From positions 62,001 to 126,000 of the forward strand of contig NRSV01000065.1 of NCBI GenBank assembly GCA_002286855.1: DNA of 64,000 nucleotides, written 5' to 3'. Source of the DNA: Bipolaris cookei. Its lineage: Eukaryota; Ascomycota; Dothideomycetes; Pleosporales; Pleosporaceae. The number at the start of each line of letters is the position of its first letter. Position 1 is the stretch's first letter. The translations under genes and the position numbers were made by a program. The notes beneath the pieces are model-generated. The model saw only the letters and a list, made by a program, of their open reading frames with translations. It was not told the origin of the DNA and did not search any database. Below are positions 11,272 to 22,012 of this stretch, in pieces.

Positions 11272-12258
11272 GGTGGAGGGGTGTGGCCGAGATGGGGCCG
11301 TGTGTGTGTGTAGTACGGAGTGTGAGGCGTAGAGGTACCGATGATCATCGGGTTAGGAGTTTCTTTGATGTTTTTCTTTTTCCCGTTTTTTTGGCGGGGA
11401 TGAGGGGGATGGCTAGGAATAGATGCCGGCATAGAATGTCATTGTTTTAGAGGCGGTTGGTGCAACGCATGTCATGATATGTGCCGCTTTCCTGCATACC
11501 CGGTATGCATGGTTGCCCCGCATTGATGCAGCATGTTTGTGGGCCTCGGAGGAGAGCGCAGCATAGGTTGCGGTGAAGTGCGATGGTAGCGCTTATTCAG
11601 TTCAAGGGTGAGGTTGGCAAACCCCGGCATATACCGAATGATATTCCACTAGTAGGTCTGATACTTTCTAGGTCTGTAAATCTATACTGTTGTTGTTCTG
11701 AGTTGATGCTGAACGAAGTGTGGATTTATAGCTCTTTTTTATATTTTTTCTAGTGCTAGGCTCCTTTACTTATACTACCTACTGCTATTTCTTCTCGGAG
11801 AAGTAGTTAAGCCTGACGATGGAGCAGCAATATGTTTCGTTATCTTCGGCTCCGACTAACTTTCTCATTTCGTGAAGCGTCACTGTAATAGCAACTGTGT
11901 TCTACAATCCCCTTTTTTCCATTGTTTCACTGAATTGGAGTGTCTTTGGAATTACCTCAGAGCGACTATGACGAGCCAGGTCGAAATGAGGAAGGTGTAG
12001 GTTATTGAAGCAGTACTGATATGGAACCCTTGATATACTGCTCTTCAGCCATTAGAAAGACCCTGTGCCACCTGCTTACAATAACACTCTATCTCACGAT
12101 CATGCCACCTTCCAATTTAATAATTAATATATTACAGTCCAGATATTGGACATACAGTTTAAAGCCCCTTTACAAATCCAACCATCCAGTTTTTTTTTCG
12201 TCCACAACAGTCTCTACCTAAACCACATCCCACAATACCAAAATCCACTTCTCCAACC
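11272..12258. other. Intergenic region without recognised gene
   Basis: Nearly 1 kb lies downstream of both the deacetylase and the secreted-protein gene. It turns AT-rich after about 11,650. I see no frame with domain character, no tRNA-like fold and no repeat family. Confidence 0.4.
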
Positions 12259-13029
12259 TCAAAGACAGACAGGACCAATAGGACTCGCCCGGTCATTATA
12301 GCACATCTGATTACAGCACTTACCCGGATCATCCATGTTGCAAGATTGGCCTGGCGCAGCACACACAGGCGGCCGACTCTCGACGCAAGCAGTTGCGGTT
12401 GTAACGACACTAATCGTCTATTCCCCGTGAGCATGTACTCTCTCATATATCTTTTCTTGAAGAAAGATTGAATAAGCTTACCGGTGCAGGCGCAAAAGTT
12501 GTAATAGTGGTAGTGGTAGGAGGAGATTTTGGTTTTAGGCAGAGACAGCGACACGCATCTGCAATCTTTGCAGCAGGGAAACGCGTAATTTGAAAGGGAA
12601 CATTTGTACGTTTGTCGATCTTGATGCGGGTGCCTTGGTCAAAGGTTTCGATCTGGAAGTGCTTGGGTGGTAGGATTGCGGCGCGCTTTTGCTGGCCGCA
12701 TTGAGTGCTTGTTACTGTGACTACTGCAGTGCTAGTGGTTATCCTGGGAAAATCGTCAGTACCATTATGAATGAAATGCATATACACATTGGTTCCAAGT
12801 AGACTTACACGGCGGTAGGTGTGATAGTCGCTGTTACCGTGCTCGTTATGGGTATGCTAAGATATTCGCGGCAGAAATTTGTGCCTGGTGCGCCGAGTTT
12901 CTTCAGGGCGTTGAGAACCTCATTTTCTTTTGTGCAAATGGCGGCTTGCTGGGCTGCTGCTGTTGGTTCTGGGACAGCGACTCCGAGTACGCTGGTGGCA
13001 GCTATGAGGATGAGCTTGAAGGCGAGCAT
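12259..13029 (-). CDS. Cysteine-rich small secreted protein
   Basis: Exons 13029-12809, 12743-12482 and 12417-12259, with introns of 65 and 64 nt, give 213 residues. The first 19 residues form a clear signal peptide (hydrophobic core LILIAATSVLGVA) followed by a Pro/Thr/Ala stretch. A Thr/Val-rich segment follows, then ACRCLC, another Thr/Pro-rich linker, and a C-terminal module of 53 residues with seven cysteines including a CC pair (GKCCNQMC). Thirteen cysteines in total suggest a disulfide-stabilised extracellular protein. I do not recognise a family. Small size, secretion and cysteine content make it an effector-like or cell-surface candidate, but many such proteins have other roles. No single open frame spans the gene because each exon uses a different frame. 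Confidence 0.75.
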
Positions 13030-14470
13030 GATGGAAGTCTTCTAGGTGGGTTTCGAGAGGACTGCTTGTTTGCTAAGCACCTGCGCGAACTCGTTATATA
13101 TATACTATGTAGTCAAGTGGTGCAACTTACATACGACTCAGAAAGCTCGACTAAGGGGTATTTGATGTCTAGCTCGCCCATATTCTTGTGGCGCTTTTAT
13201 TCGTGACATGTTGGTTTTCTAGTTAGGTCCTCAAGATTCGTTAGCGTGCAGCCTCGCGAAGCCTCTATATAAGTAGGCGAGTCCTAACGCAACATAAGTA
13301 CATACCTTGCGGTCAACGTCAGATCAGTATGTGCTATTTCTCGGTTAGTACCATAGGAAATTTAAAATGTGATGGCGCTTTAGCCCCTGAAAGGGAAATT
13401 CTATTCGCTTGTTTGTGCTTAATCTGGCCAGTAAACATTCGGGCTAGTCGATGTGGCGCAATAATCGATGAGTCTCGCCAGGTATCAGGGGGTTACCACC
13501 AACCCATCAGATCTAGATTTGCTCTTTATGGAAGGGAAAACAACTGAAATAGTACTTGTTCCTGTAAAAGAAACATAAAAGGATGGCGTTGAGTTTTTAA
13601 TGTCTTGCAGTTCGGCACTTACAAGGGAAAGCGGATAAATATGATTCCAACTTGGTCCATAGGAGAGTTTCCGCTCACGCTTATTCTATTATTAATCTAC
13701 AACACCTGTGCGATGACACTCTTGGCATTCAATAGTTGTCATGAGCTTAGAGCTTAGTGGAGAAGGTGGCGCAAGCGGACTAGATCACTGCCATTGATAC
13801 CTTTATTACTGACATGCTGCATTTGATTAAGCACAAATAGCTGCAACATATCAGCAGATGTTGGTGGCTATGTGGCTCCCCCATACACTGGCGATGGGTC
13901 TAGATGCGCTGAAAAGTAGAAGAGATAGGGACCGCTACGGATTTCGTGCCAACGATAGGCAGGCTATAGCATATGTGAGAATTTAGTTAATCTATTTCCT
14001 TTTCAATTATACAGCATCAGCACATAACAAGACATTATCAACTTCGTATAATCTTTACCAAGAGACATAAGACGCATTCAAGGACTTACGATGTTCACTT
14101 CTCAACTAAAATCGCTTTCTGAAAGCTATGATCAGTTAAGAGCAGGAACGAAGCTATCGAAGAGTTATCTACGCAGTCTCAATCTAAATATGTTGCTGTA
14201 CTAACACCTCTAATATCACGACCTATTGGGATATTCCGCCAATCCAAGCTGGCCGGGAGACATGTTTCGCCTTGCACTAAAGTCGTGGATTTCCTAAACA
14301 GTCATGCTACGCACGGATCGCATTTCGTGAACCAATCATCTAACATCCCAAGATAATCAATTCCGTTCTGCATACTTACGCTACAAACATACTACATCAA
14401 CTGAACCCATAACCCAACCAAGATACTCTAAGATGGATGACAGTCAACCCGCCAAAACCTCAACTGCACA
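13030..14470. other. Gene-free stretch upstream of secreted-protein and GNAT genes
   Basis: These 1.4 kb lie between divergent starts. The longest frames are short, have no splice partners and no motif. The stretch presumably carries the promoter of the secreted-protein gene at its left end and that of the GNAT gene at its right end. A longer-than-average promoter would fit a tightly regulated secreted protein, but this is inference. Confidence 0.4.
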
Positions 14471-14950
14471 ATGGCACATCCTCTCCCCAGCCTTTCTCAC
14501 ATAGCTGCAACAATTCATCCCAGCCTCGCTGAACGCGACGCCGTGTTCCTCGAACGCATAACTTTGTTTTCGATAGGTTGCCTCGGATTATTCGACGAGT
14601 CCAACAAGCTATGTGGCTATTTAATCTCGCATCCAATTCGTCACCAGGAAACCCCCAAGCTGGATTCTCTGCTGGGAGAAATCACACCAGATGCGGATCA
14701 GTATTACATTCATGATTTGGCTATTTTGCCTGGAGCCAGAGGGTCCGGTCTTGCACAAGAGGGGATTAAAAAGGTACTGGGTACAACGGCCCAGGCATAC
14801 CGAACGAGCTGTCTGGTTTCTGTATATGGGACGACATCATTTTGGGGGAAATTTGGGTTTGAAAAGCCAGACGTCGTTGATGCAAAGTTGAGTGAGAAGA
14901 TAGTTGGTTATGGGGATGGCGCTGTGTATCTTGAACGAAAGAACGGGTGA
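14471..14950 (+). CDS. GNAT-family N-acetyltransferase
   Basis: A single exon encodes 159 residues. The core signature is DLAILPGARGSGLAQEGI, where the ARGSGLA segment matches the acetyl-CoA-binding R/Q-x-x-G-x-G/A loop, preceded by the beta strand YYIHDLAIL. A later strand (LVSVYGTTSFWGKFGF) fits the end of the fold. GNAT enzymes move an acetyl group from acetyl-CoA to an amine; the acceptor here is unknown. The ATG used sits in good context (ACAATGG). An earlier ATG at 14434 opens a different frame whose short product contains QWHIL, which resembles the usual N-terminal strand of this family, so the annotated protein may lack its natural first strand. Confidence 0.75.
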   Translation: MAHPLPSLSHIAATIHPSLAERDAVFLERITLFSIGCLGLFDESNKLCGYLISHPIRHQETPKLDSLLGEITPDADQYYIHDLAILPGARGSGLAQEGIKKVLGTTAQAYRTSCLVSVYGTTSFWGKFGFEKPDVVDAKLSEKIVGYGDGAVYLERKNG

Positions 14951-15276
14951 GAGTGTAGTACAAGTGCGGATTGAGCATGCCACATGCCCGATGCGGCGAT
15001 TACGTCATTGCGGCTTGAAGCAAAAGCAATCATGTACAAGACCAAGATGGAAGGCAGAGCTTATGTAGTGGCTTTTTTGGCTTGACTGAGCAAGTAAGAG
15101 TCGCCCCGCGCTGTAGAGTAATACTCAGAGCAGGGGTGTTCAGACGTATAGATTGTGCTCAATCCATGTGCTTGGGAAACAGATTGTGTTAGATTGGACA
15201 TTTATTTATATTGCCTGTCATCTAGATTATTGGAACTTGGGGAGGCTGCTTACAAGCTGGCTAAATTTAGTCAAGC
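14951..15276. other. Convergent 3' intergenic region
   Basis: About 330 bases lie between the GNAT stop and the isochorismatase stop on the opposite strand. No coding or structural signal is evident. Confidence 0.4.
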
Positions 15277-16180
15277 TCAGAATTTGCAGAGGGCCTGCAA
15301 AGTGTCCTTGGTGGTCTGCGAGAATTCTTTGACTATGTTGATAAGTGCCTTGAATCTGCGGGGTGTTAGGTGTTGTGAAAGTCGTGCTGAATCATTGCCC
15401 ACTCACTCGGGCGTGCCAGCTTCTCCAAACAATTCGTACAAGAAGCTCTCGCTCGTGGTAACAATGGCACCTTCGTTTCTTAATCTTGCCAGGGCGATTG
15501 GAATCTCTTCCTTGTTGCAGCTGCTCACGCCGTCTGCGATGACATATACCTTGTGCTTTCGCCTGAGAAGATCCAGAGTGGTCTGGGTGATGCAGATGTG
15601 GCTCTCGATGCCGACCACGATGGCGGACAGCAGGCCGGGGGCGTTGAGAGAGTCGAGGACCCTTTCAACTTCCGGGGTACTAGAGAAATCAGCCTGAATT
15701 CGTAGGTCAATGGCATTGAGACATGCATCATGGAGAAGAGAGTTTTGTCAAGATGACAAACAGTCTTGACGCCATCGGGAGCATCCAGCTTCAGCTCCGG
15801 ACACGTCTCGCCCAACCGTGCACGATTCTGGGTAGTTGCTACGACGGGGATGTTGAGCACCTGGCCTGGGTGGGGGAGGGAATGTTGGTCAGCAGCAAGC
15901 GAGCAGGGCCATGGAAACATGCACGACATACTTGCTCGAAGCAGCTTCTGTGCCGTCGCAATCACCTTGGGGAACTCATAGATGGCAGGGCGGAACTTTT
16001 CTTGCAAGTCGCAAATACTGGCATATCATGAGTGGACATGGTGGTGGGCGCTGGAGGAGTCGGGAGTCGGAGTCATACAAGAGGGCGGGGTTCGCTACGG
16101 TCCATCAGCCATGTCGGTGCACATGCAAGGTGGTTGCTCAGCCGTCAGTCTATGTATATACCTATGCGCTGCGGGGCCAT
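15277..16180 (-). CDS. Isochorismatase-like (ISOC-type) cysteine hydrolase, many short exons, one frame break
   Basis: Exons read 16180-16162 (19 nt), 16094-16079 (16 nt), 16017-15932, 15865 to about 15740, then to 15407, and 15355-15277. The spliced N-terminus gives MAPQRIANPALFICDLQEKF, and the body shows TTQNRARLGETC, DKTLFSM, VVGIESHICITQTT and ADGVSSCN. These carry the Asp-Lys-Cys triad of the isochorismatase fold and match the ISOC1-like subgroup, which has no proven isochorismate activity. Between DKTLFSM and the DFSSTPEVE segment (about 15700-15745) the frame shifts. Only a 29-nt GT-AG interval could bridge it, which is very short for an intron. The gene is therefore either damaged or has an unusual intron, or the read has an indel. 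Everything downstream is intact, and the protein ends ALCKF. Confidence 0.72.
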
Positions 16181-18147
16181 GGCTGAAGAAGAGAATGTGC
16201 GAGGGGCAAGAGGTGTTTTCAGCAGAAAGACAGTGGGGCGTCTGTACAGCATGGGTGGGAGGTGCAGAAACGGGGCATGATGCGGCGCAGTCATGGTGGC
16301 GTGCAGGCGGAGCGGTGCAGCAGCCGCCGTGGCTCGGCTAGAGTACAGCGACATGGACACCGGCTGCGGCTTCCCCTGGAGTTCAACGCGCCTGCCGTTT
16401 CTGCGGCGGCCGTGCATCGTGCACCCCACGCACCTGCCGCCCGCCGTCGCCTCTCCCCTCCCAGAAATATTTCCGGCCATGTGAAACGGGCCCGGATTGC
16501 CCGCATATTGAGCTCCAATTTACTGCGTCAAAACATTTTCCCTGAGTCGGGGTGAGCCCTGGCATAGCCACACGAGATTGTCCGAGACGGCCTCAGGAGA
16601 GGGCCGCACTTGGGTGCCGGAAGCACGGTGCTGTCCCTGCATCCGTTCGCGCGGTAGAGTCGGTCAAGTGAGATAAGATGAGCGTCAGACGAGGCCAAAA
16701 ATACTCTTTTTGCTGGGCGAAGGCCGGTCTGCAGCAGCAGTCTGCTGTTTACATACGTATGTACGTACAAGGCACAGTGCCAGGCCGTCTGACCTGGCAT
16801 CCAATACGCCCCCCTACAATCTCACCAGAAGCCGCCATCCCTTGCCATGTACGCAATAAGGGGCTCCAGCGCCGCCTGCCTGCCGCCGCCCAACGTGCTA
16901 CTGCTACTACTACTGCTGCTACTGCCACTGTTTGGTGCTGATGCTGCCCAGCCAGCGACTGTGAACCCGACCCCATGCTGCTGGAAGGATAGACGAGAAC
17001 TAGCCTTGGGGTATGGCCAGGTCCCGCCTAGTCAGCAGCGTTGGGGCTGACGCAGTTGGGTGCTGAGCATGTGTAACGCGCTGAGGGTGCCAGTCGACCT
17101 AGTCGATTGCATTACACCTCGACTGAACGACGGTGGCGCTGCGGGCGTGTGCTTTCCCCTCTGCCTTGTCTTTGCCCTGTGCTCCGAGCGCGGAGCAGCC
17201 TTCCCGACGTCGTAGCCATGGCCGTCGTGGTTAGTAGTTGTGGTATTCATCGTTGTCGTGGTCGTCGTGTTGGTTCAGGAAGCCATGCGGTAGTCGAGTC
17301 TTGTCCAGACATCCAGGTACATACGTAGATACTTTGCTACACCCACAGCCCCTGCCCCGCAACGATGCAGCCCTCATGTGCTTATTAGATTGGAGTGCAA
17401 AGTGCATATTGTCCGTCGAGAAGGCGCCCCTGTCGCCGGTCACGGTTCTGGTGTAGGTGACGGCACGCGCCCTCCCCAAAGCGCTCTAGACGTAGCTCTG
17501 TGCGTTTATCCCCCGTTAGGTCTACGCCCCATGCATTATACGTACTTTGTACTTACATACTGCAAGCAACAGAACCTCGCAGACAGACTGTCGACCTTCT
17601 CTTCTGCACTGCTTCGCTCGCTGTCTGCAGTGCCCATCCTCCCCACCCACCACCACACCACCTGCGTCTGGCCCGTTGATTAGCCCCTGGCCCGCCCAAC
17701 CACTCAGCGCCCCCCATTCCCACCAAATCGTTCCCACAAGGCCAACCCAGCAGGGGTTCTCTCCAGCACCAGCACCAGCACCTCGCTCGCCCGCCCGCCC
17801 AATTCTTGACGACACTCGCTGCAAAAGCGCCCGCCTCGTCCACGCGCTGCCTTGGCCTGCTCTGGAAGCATCCCCCCCCTTCGTCTCCCCTTGTCTTTTG
17901 CCCTCTACCCTGGCACAGTGAGTACCGGCAGAAGCCCCTCCCGGAGTACCGCTCGATTTCCCCTACCCATCGGCCACTAAAGTTTATGACCAACCGCCGC
18001 CACAACAACCCCCAATATCTTTACATCCACCATCCCCAGTCCATTCACACCGACTCCCGCCCAACAAAGGACCAAGCTGCGGCCCTTTGCTCGCCCGCCC
18101 TCTGCCTGCCGCAGCAACCTCTGCGCCCATACCTCCAGTACGCCTAG
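16181..18147. other. Long GC-rich upstream region and leader of the nucleotidyltransferase gene
   Basis: About 2 kb lie between divergent genes. The sequence is rich in C and CT runs, with a CTG/CTA trinucleotide run near 16,899-16,932. After about 17,550 it becomes pyrimidine-rich like a fungal transcription start region. Many frames are open on both strands because of base composition, none with family character. A GTGAGT donor at 17,918 could belong to a leader intron of the downstream gene. Confidence 0.4.
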
Positions 18148-18417
18148 CTGCCTCCGTATCTGCTGCTGCACCCGTTCCTGCGGCTTGCGCGCATCGACGA
18201 AGTGCATCAATCCCTCTCACACACGCCCTTTCCAGCCGTAATTGTGTCTCCCCACTCGCTGAGCCCGCCGCCCCAGCGGGACTCAGGCCGCACCCACTCC
18301 AAGAAGCCTCCCGTCAAGACGGCACAGGCACCCAAAGATACCACAGATGGGCATAAAGATACAAAGCGCAGCGTGTCCAACTGCACGCCCACGGTGACAT
18401 CAAACGGTGCTCCAAAC

Positions 18418-21400
18418 ATGGCAAGCAAGCGGGAACAGGTGGCTCCGCCGCCTCTCACCGACACACAGACACAGGCGCGACCGCAACGGCCGTCTATAGT
18501 CTCGCACCACTCGAGCTCAGTCCCCTCTACTCCCTTGCAGGTCGCCCGCAAATACAACACGCCCTCACGCTCGCCCTCGCCCAACGGCGGCTTGGGTGGC
18601 CATTCGCCACGCTCCGTCTCCTCCGAAGCAAACGGCGCCATGCCCACGCTTAGGCCCGCTCGTCTCTTCAAATGCAGGTTCGAAACCAATGTTGGTATGC
18701 TGGGCAGGAGACGAATGCCTTACCAATCAGACGAGATATTGGACAAGGCCAAAGAGGAGCCCAAGAAGAGCTTGGACCCCCACGAAGACGACAAGTTGAG
18801 CGGTGACATGCGCGAGCTGTATGACCGGTTACTGCCCAAGCAACAGGATACAGATACGCGAGAGCGCTTCGTGAAGAAGGTGCAGCGCATATTGGAAACT
18901 GAGTTTCCGGGTACTCAAATGATGGTCCATGTATTTGGGTCCTCGGGCAACATGCTATGGACATCGGAGAGTGACGGTAAGCGCCACGCTTTACAACAAA
19001 TTCCGCGCTAACCTTGGTAGTTGACATTTGCATCCAAACGCCCATGAAAAGGCTAGAAGAGATGCACCCGCTGGCTGAGGCTCTCGACAAGCGTACGTAA
19101 GCAATGTCACTCTGCTTGGCTGCGACTAACATTCACAGATGGCATGGAACGTGTCGTGTGTATTCCCGCAGCCAAGGTCCGGATAGTGAAAGTCTGGGAT
19201 CCCGAGCTACACCTCGCCTGCGATATCAACGTGAACAACGTCGCCGCAATCGAGAATACGCGCATGATCAAGACGTACATCCAGCTAGATGACCGCGTAC
19301 GCCCATTGGCAATGATCATCAAATACTGGACAAAACGCCGTATCCTGAACGATGCTGGTAAGTGCACTGCAACACCTCGTGCTTCTTATTTAACCCGTGG
19401 CAGGCATTGGTGGCACAATCAGCTCGTACACGTGGATATGTATGATTCTCAACTTTCTTCAAACACGGGATCCACCGGTTCTACCCAATCTACATGAGCT
19501 CCCTCAGCGAGCACGAGATAGAACGACTGGTCAGCCGTCATTATCGAGCTTCGCCGACGATGTTGGAAAACTGAGAGGCTTTGGGGAAAAGAACAGGGAA
19601 AGTCTGGGCCAGTTGCTCTTCCACTTCTTCCGTTTATATGGTCATGAGGTAGATTACGAAAAAGAGACAATCTCGGTGCGCCAGGGTAAACGCATACCAA
19701 GAGAAGAAAAAGGCTGGCACCCGGGCGGTGGTCAGAAGGAAGGCGTCAACCGCCTTTGTGTAGAGGAGCCCTTTAACATTGACCGAAATCTAGGAAACTC
19801 GGCAGATGACTACGCGTGGCGTGGGATACATTTGGAGATACGTCGTGCTTTCGACCTGCTCGCAGACGACCAGCAGCTTTACAAAGTGTGTGAGCAGTTC
19901 GAATACCCCCCTGAAGAAAAGTCCAACGCCATCTTTAAGAAACCGCAGTCACAAAAGGCGATTATCACTTCGAGTGTACCAAGTCGCAATGGCCGAGGTG
20001 GTTCCAACTCGCGCGGAGGGAGAGGCGGTTTCAGCCTCAAGGGTCAGCATGGAGGCAGCAGACGTTCTTCTAACAGCTCGAATTACAGTCAGGGTCGCCC
20101 ACCCTTTCTGCACAGTCCACCCATTCCTGCAAGTGCTGGTCCAGAATATTTCAGCTTCCCTCGAGGTATTCACGACCAGCTCCATGATCAGCTGTACCAG
20201 CAATACCAGATGTTGGAGATGCAGTCAAACTCTTTGCGTGCGCAGTTAGCCGCCCAGCAGCATGCTCAGCAAGCACACCAAGTAAGGGCTGCCCAGATGC
20301 ATGCTCATGCCGTTGCACAAGCACAAGCACAAGGACGAGCACCAAACAGCGCGAGCGGGTCACCTCAAAAATCGCCGTATGTCAATGGGCGTCAAAGCCC
20401 TCGGTTGGCTGAGCGTGGAATACCGCCAAACGCTCTCCCTCAGGGATTCCTATATCACTACCCTGGCTTCTACAATCCCTCTCAGGTGGATCTCAACGGA
20501 TCACAAGACGGCTCACGGACAAACCCATCTTCGCCATCTCTGAGCAGCAGCATGCCCGGTGTACATCGAGGCGTTCACCGCGCATCGAATGCTAGTGAGA
20601 CAACCTCACTTCGTTCGCACTCGCAGCCGCCACGTAACGCTGCTCAGCAGCCTGTCATTGTGGGGTATCCGCCTATGCCTCAGTTCGTTGACCCAAGCAT
20701 GTTTGCCGGCTACCCCATTGCACGGTCTTCGCAAGATCTCTCAACTGCACAAGCCGCGTCAGATGTTCTGGTAAATCCAACGGCTGCTCAGCAGGAGTCG
20801 GCCCCATCTTCGGATAATGGCTCACCGAAGGACTATGTGGGCTATTCTGTAGCAGAACAGCCGCAGCAACAGCCACAGCCGCAGCCGCAGCCTACGCCAG
20901 TGCGCTCATTACAAGAGTACACTGTGTCGGCAATTCCGTCTTTCAGTGAACTGGCCCAGCGCCGCAGACGGGTATCGCCAGAGATTACCCAACCTCTTTT
21001 GAACACTGCATTGCGGCGGGCAACAAGATCACCTTCTCCACTGGGAGGCCATATGCGAAGTTATTCGACCGGTGTTGCTCAGCCAAACGATGCCGTGCCT
21101 GAGCAGCGCAAGTCGCGCGTTGACTCCGTACGGCCTGCGCCTGTTGATAACGGTCCAGTCATTGTCAATGGCTCGTTTCCTACGCAGCCCCGTCCTAGGG
21201 GCGACACATTCGACACCGCTCCACCAGAGGTGCCACCTTCAGCCCCACTTGCCATGTATCCCGACGACCAGGCCATTCAACAAATCCAACAGCTCCAGGC
21301 ACGTCAACAATTAGTACTCCAGGAAATGCAGAGGCAAAAAGCGGTCGAGAATATGGGACCTCCAATTGTCAATGGATCCACGAATGGGCACCCATCAGTG

Positions 21401-22012
21401 GATTTGAATGGCATGCAACGCGCATCTAATGAAAACCAGCAGCCATTTCCTGCAGTTGGGGATGCCTGGGTAAACTACGAGATGCCCAACAATCACCACG
21501 GTGAACGCATTGAAGACGTATCGCCAACCCGTATGGTTCCTCATCCTCAGTGGGCAACGCCTGCATATCCCAATAGTCTTCCACCTCTAGAAACGTCAAA
21601 TGTGCAGCGAGCGCACTCCCAAGAGGTCAAATCTGCAACTATCCCTTTATTGTCACCAGTGTTTGAGACTCGCACGCCCTCTCCAACTGCCACACGTTCT
21701 TCCGAACTCAGCAAGGTTGTAAACAGCAGTAATGGGCACAAGTCAAAGCCAGACAATCAGCAGCAACACCGCCGCGGATCTGTTACAGGTGGATCGAACG
21801 GCAACGGCAAAGACAACCGCAATGGCCAGCAACAAAAGACTACTCAAAACCACGAGCGTGCAAACAAAGCAAATGCAGGAAGCTCTAGCCCTAGCTCATG
21901 GCAACAACAAGCTCCCCGTAAGAAGGGGAAAAACAAGAGGCCAAGGGCGCCAGAGCAGAAGGCTATGGGTGAGCCGTTGCCTGCCAATGCTGCTGATCGC
22001 AAAGGTGGTTAA
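18418..22012 (+). CDS. Cid1-family terminal nucleotidyltransferase (poly(A)/poly(U) polymerase-like)
   Basis: Exons are 18418-18976, 19021-19092, 19139-19357 and 19404-22012, with introns of 44-46 nt; from this ATG the protein is 1152 residues. The nucleotidyltransferase motif is FGSSGNMLWTSESDVDI, formed across intron 1; the DxD pair binds the catalytic metal. The PAP-associated domain follows (LGQLLFHFFRLYGHEVDY to the region with EEPFNIDRNLGNSADDYAW). The last 600 residues are disordered, rich in Gln, Ser, Pro and Asn with a Gln/Pro repeat, and end basic (KKGKNKRPRAP). Such enzymes add A, U or C tails to RNA 3' ends; Aspergillus CutA/CutB and fission yeast Cid1 are family members. The frame is open upstream to 18148 without an ATG, and that part looks coding (Ser/Pro/Lys-rich), so a 5' exon may be missing. 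Confidence 0.82.

Noticed and set aside
15740..15790. A 29-nt GT-AG intron to repair the isochorismatase frame
   Set aside because: The interval is far below the 44-nt minimum of other introns here. I list it only as one of three explanations and do not use it as a firm exon limit.
16262..18147. Several open frames on both strands in the GC-rich region
   Set aside because: They overlap each other, have biased Pro/Ala/Arg/His composition, lack domain motifs and arise from the base composition.
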